Assembly (NCBI GenBank): GCA_028284485.1
Contig: JANQRQ010000086.1
Coordinates: 1-64,000, forward strand
Source: Planctomycetaceae bacterium
GTDB taxonomy: Bacteria; Planctomycetota; Planctomycetia; Planctomycetales; Planctomycetaceae
DNA: 64,000 bases
Direction of reading: 5' to 3'
The notes under the pieces were generated by a model that did no database searches, was not told where the DNA came from, and was given only the letters and a program-made list of their open reading frames with translations. Numbering within the stretch: position 1 is the stretch's first letter; every line of letters starts with the position of its first letter. This document shows, in pieces, positions 63,704 to 64,000 of this stretch. A program made the position numbers and the translations under genes.

Positions 63704-64000
63704 ATGCAGTTGGCTTACGTGGAACAACTCGGAAAGCTGGTCACGCGCCTCTGGAATGAGCAGTCTTGCGACGTACATAAGTTTCCAGAAGTTGCGCTGC
63801 AGGCATTCAGTGAATTGCCACCAGTCGAGCACATCGAATTGAACGAGATCGTTAACTGGGTGATGCAGACGAACCAGCTGCCCGGGCAGACGGACCTCGA
63901 GGAACGATTCGGCCAGCCACCGATTACGCTGTTTTCGGACGGAAGATTCCAAATCGAAATCTACTTTTGGCTAGATGGAAGCACGGATATTCACGAGCAC
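63704..64000 (+). CDS. Unidentified gene, truncated by window edge
   Basis: From ATG 63704 the frame stays open for 99 codons to the edge. It starts MQLAYVEQLGKLVTRLWNEQ and ends ITLFSDGRFQIEIYFWLDGSTDIHEH. The last segment, beta-rich with a His-x-His after DGST, resembles the metal-binding start of a cupin-like fold, but too little is visible to decide. It follows the glycosyltransferase on the same strand and may belong to the cluster. No in-frame alternative start lies between the upstream stop (63659-63661) and this ATG. Confidence 0.6.
   Translation, partial: MQLAYVEQLGKLVTRLWNEQSCDVHKFPEVALQAFSELPPVEHIELNEIVNWVMQTNQLPGQTDLEERFGQPPITLFSDGRFQIEIYFWLDGSTDIHEH

Overview
The window looks like chromosomal DNA of a planctomycete (Planctomycetota, probably a Pirellulales- or Planctomycetales-type genome). 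The evidence is family content: DUF1549/DUF1553 and DUF1501 proteins in tandem, a Tat-exported Gfo/Idh/MocA oxidoreductase, a TIGR03067-like protein, several secreted PQQ-type beta-propellers, a BlaI repressor next to an M56 peptidase fused to WD40 repeats, a protein kinase fused to a sigma-54 activator, and a DUF3311 plus sodium:solute symporter pair. Ribosome binding sites are often weak. Long intergenic gaps are filled with dispersed imperfect palindromes and short repeat families. I see no rRNA, tRNA, CRISPR array, transposase or phage gene.

Layout. 1-4.9 kb (minus strand): truncated ABC permease, its LolD-like ATPase, a YbgC-like thioesterase, a sodium:solute symporter and DUF3311. 5.4-7.3 kb: TadE-like protein ending in 41 consecutive aspartates, then a TadG-like von Willebrand A protein. 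7.3-9 kb: repeat-rich DNA. 9-13.7 kb (minus): kinase/GAF/PAS/sigma-54 activator, MT-A70 methyltransferase, sugar isomerase/epimerase. 15-27.2 kb: PhoD-like phosphatase, very large PQQ/TPR protein, thioredoxin-like protein, peroxiredoxin, second PQQ protein, sarcosine oxidase-like flavoprotein, metallo-beta-lactamase-fold hydrolase. 27.3-36 kb: BlaI repressor, M56-WD40 sensor, DUF1549/1553 and DUF1501 proteins. 36.7-47.2 kb: oxidoreductase, TIGR03067 protein, membrane protein, gamma-glutamyltransferase, S9 peptidase and DUF1593 protein, separated by repeats. 47.6-48.7 kb: three small unassigned genes.

The most unusual part is 49.1-64 kb, all on the plus strand. It encodes a complete NHLP-type (Nif11/nitrile-hydratase-leader) peptide export machine: a cyclic-nucleotide-binding-domain protein, an HlyD adaptor, an ABC transporter with a C39 leader peptidase, and a second ABC transporter. 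Five precursor genes follow. All five carry a leader ending in the same acidic double-glycine motif (LSDEELDAVSGG and variants), but the parts after the cleavage site are 130-242 residues of cysteine-free, Asp/Glu/Ser/Thr-rich low-complexity sequence. One contains a long Gly/Ala/Val block. Behind them lie an HExxH protein (possible metallopeptidase), a glycosyltransferase with a GT27/Glyco_transf_7C-like motif, and the start of another gene cut by the window edge.

My inference is that this locus exports large, acidic, probably O-glycosylated disordered proteins through a machine normally associated with small RiPP natural products. The machinery and leaders are seen directly. The glycosylation and the biological role are hypotheses.
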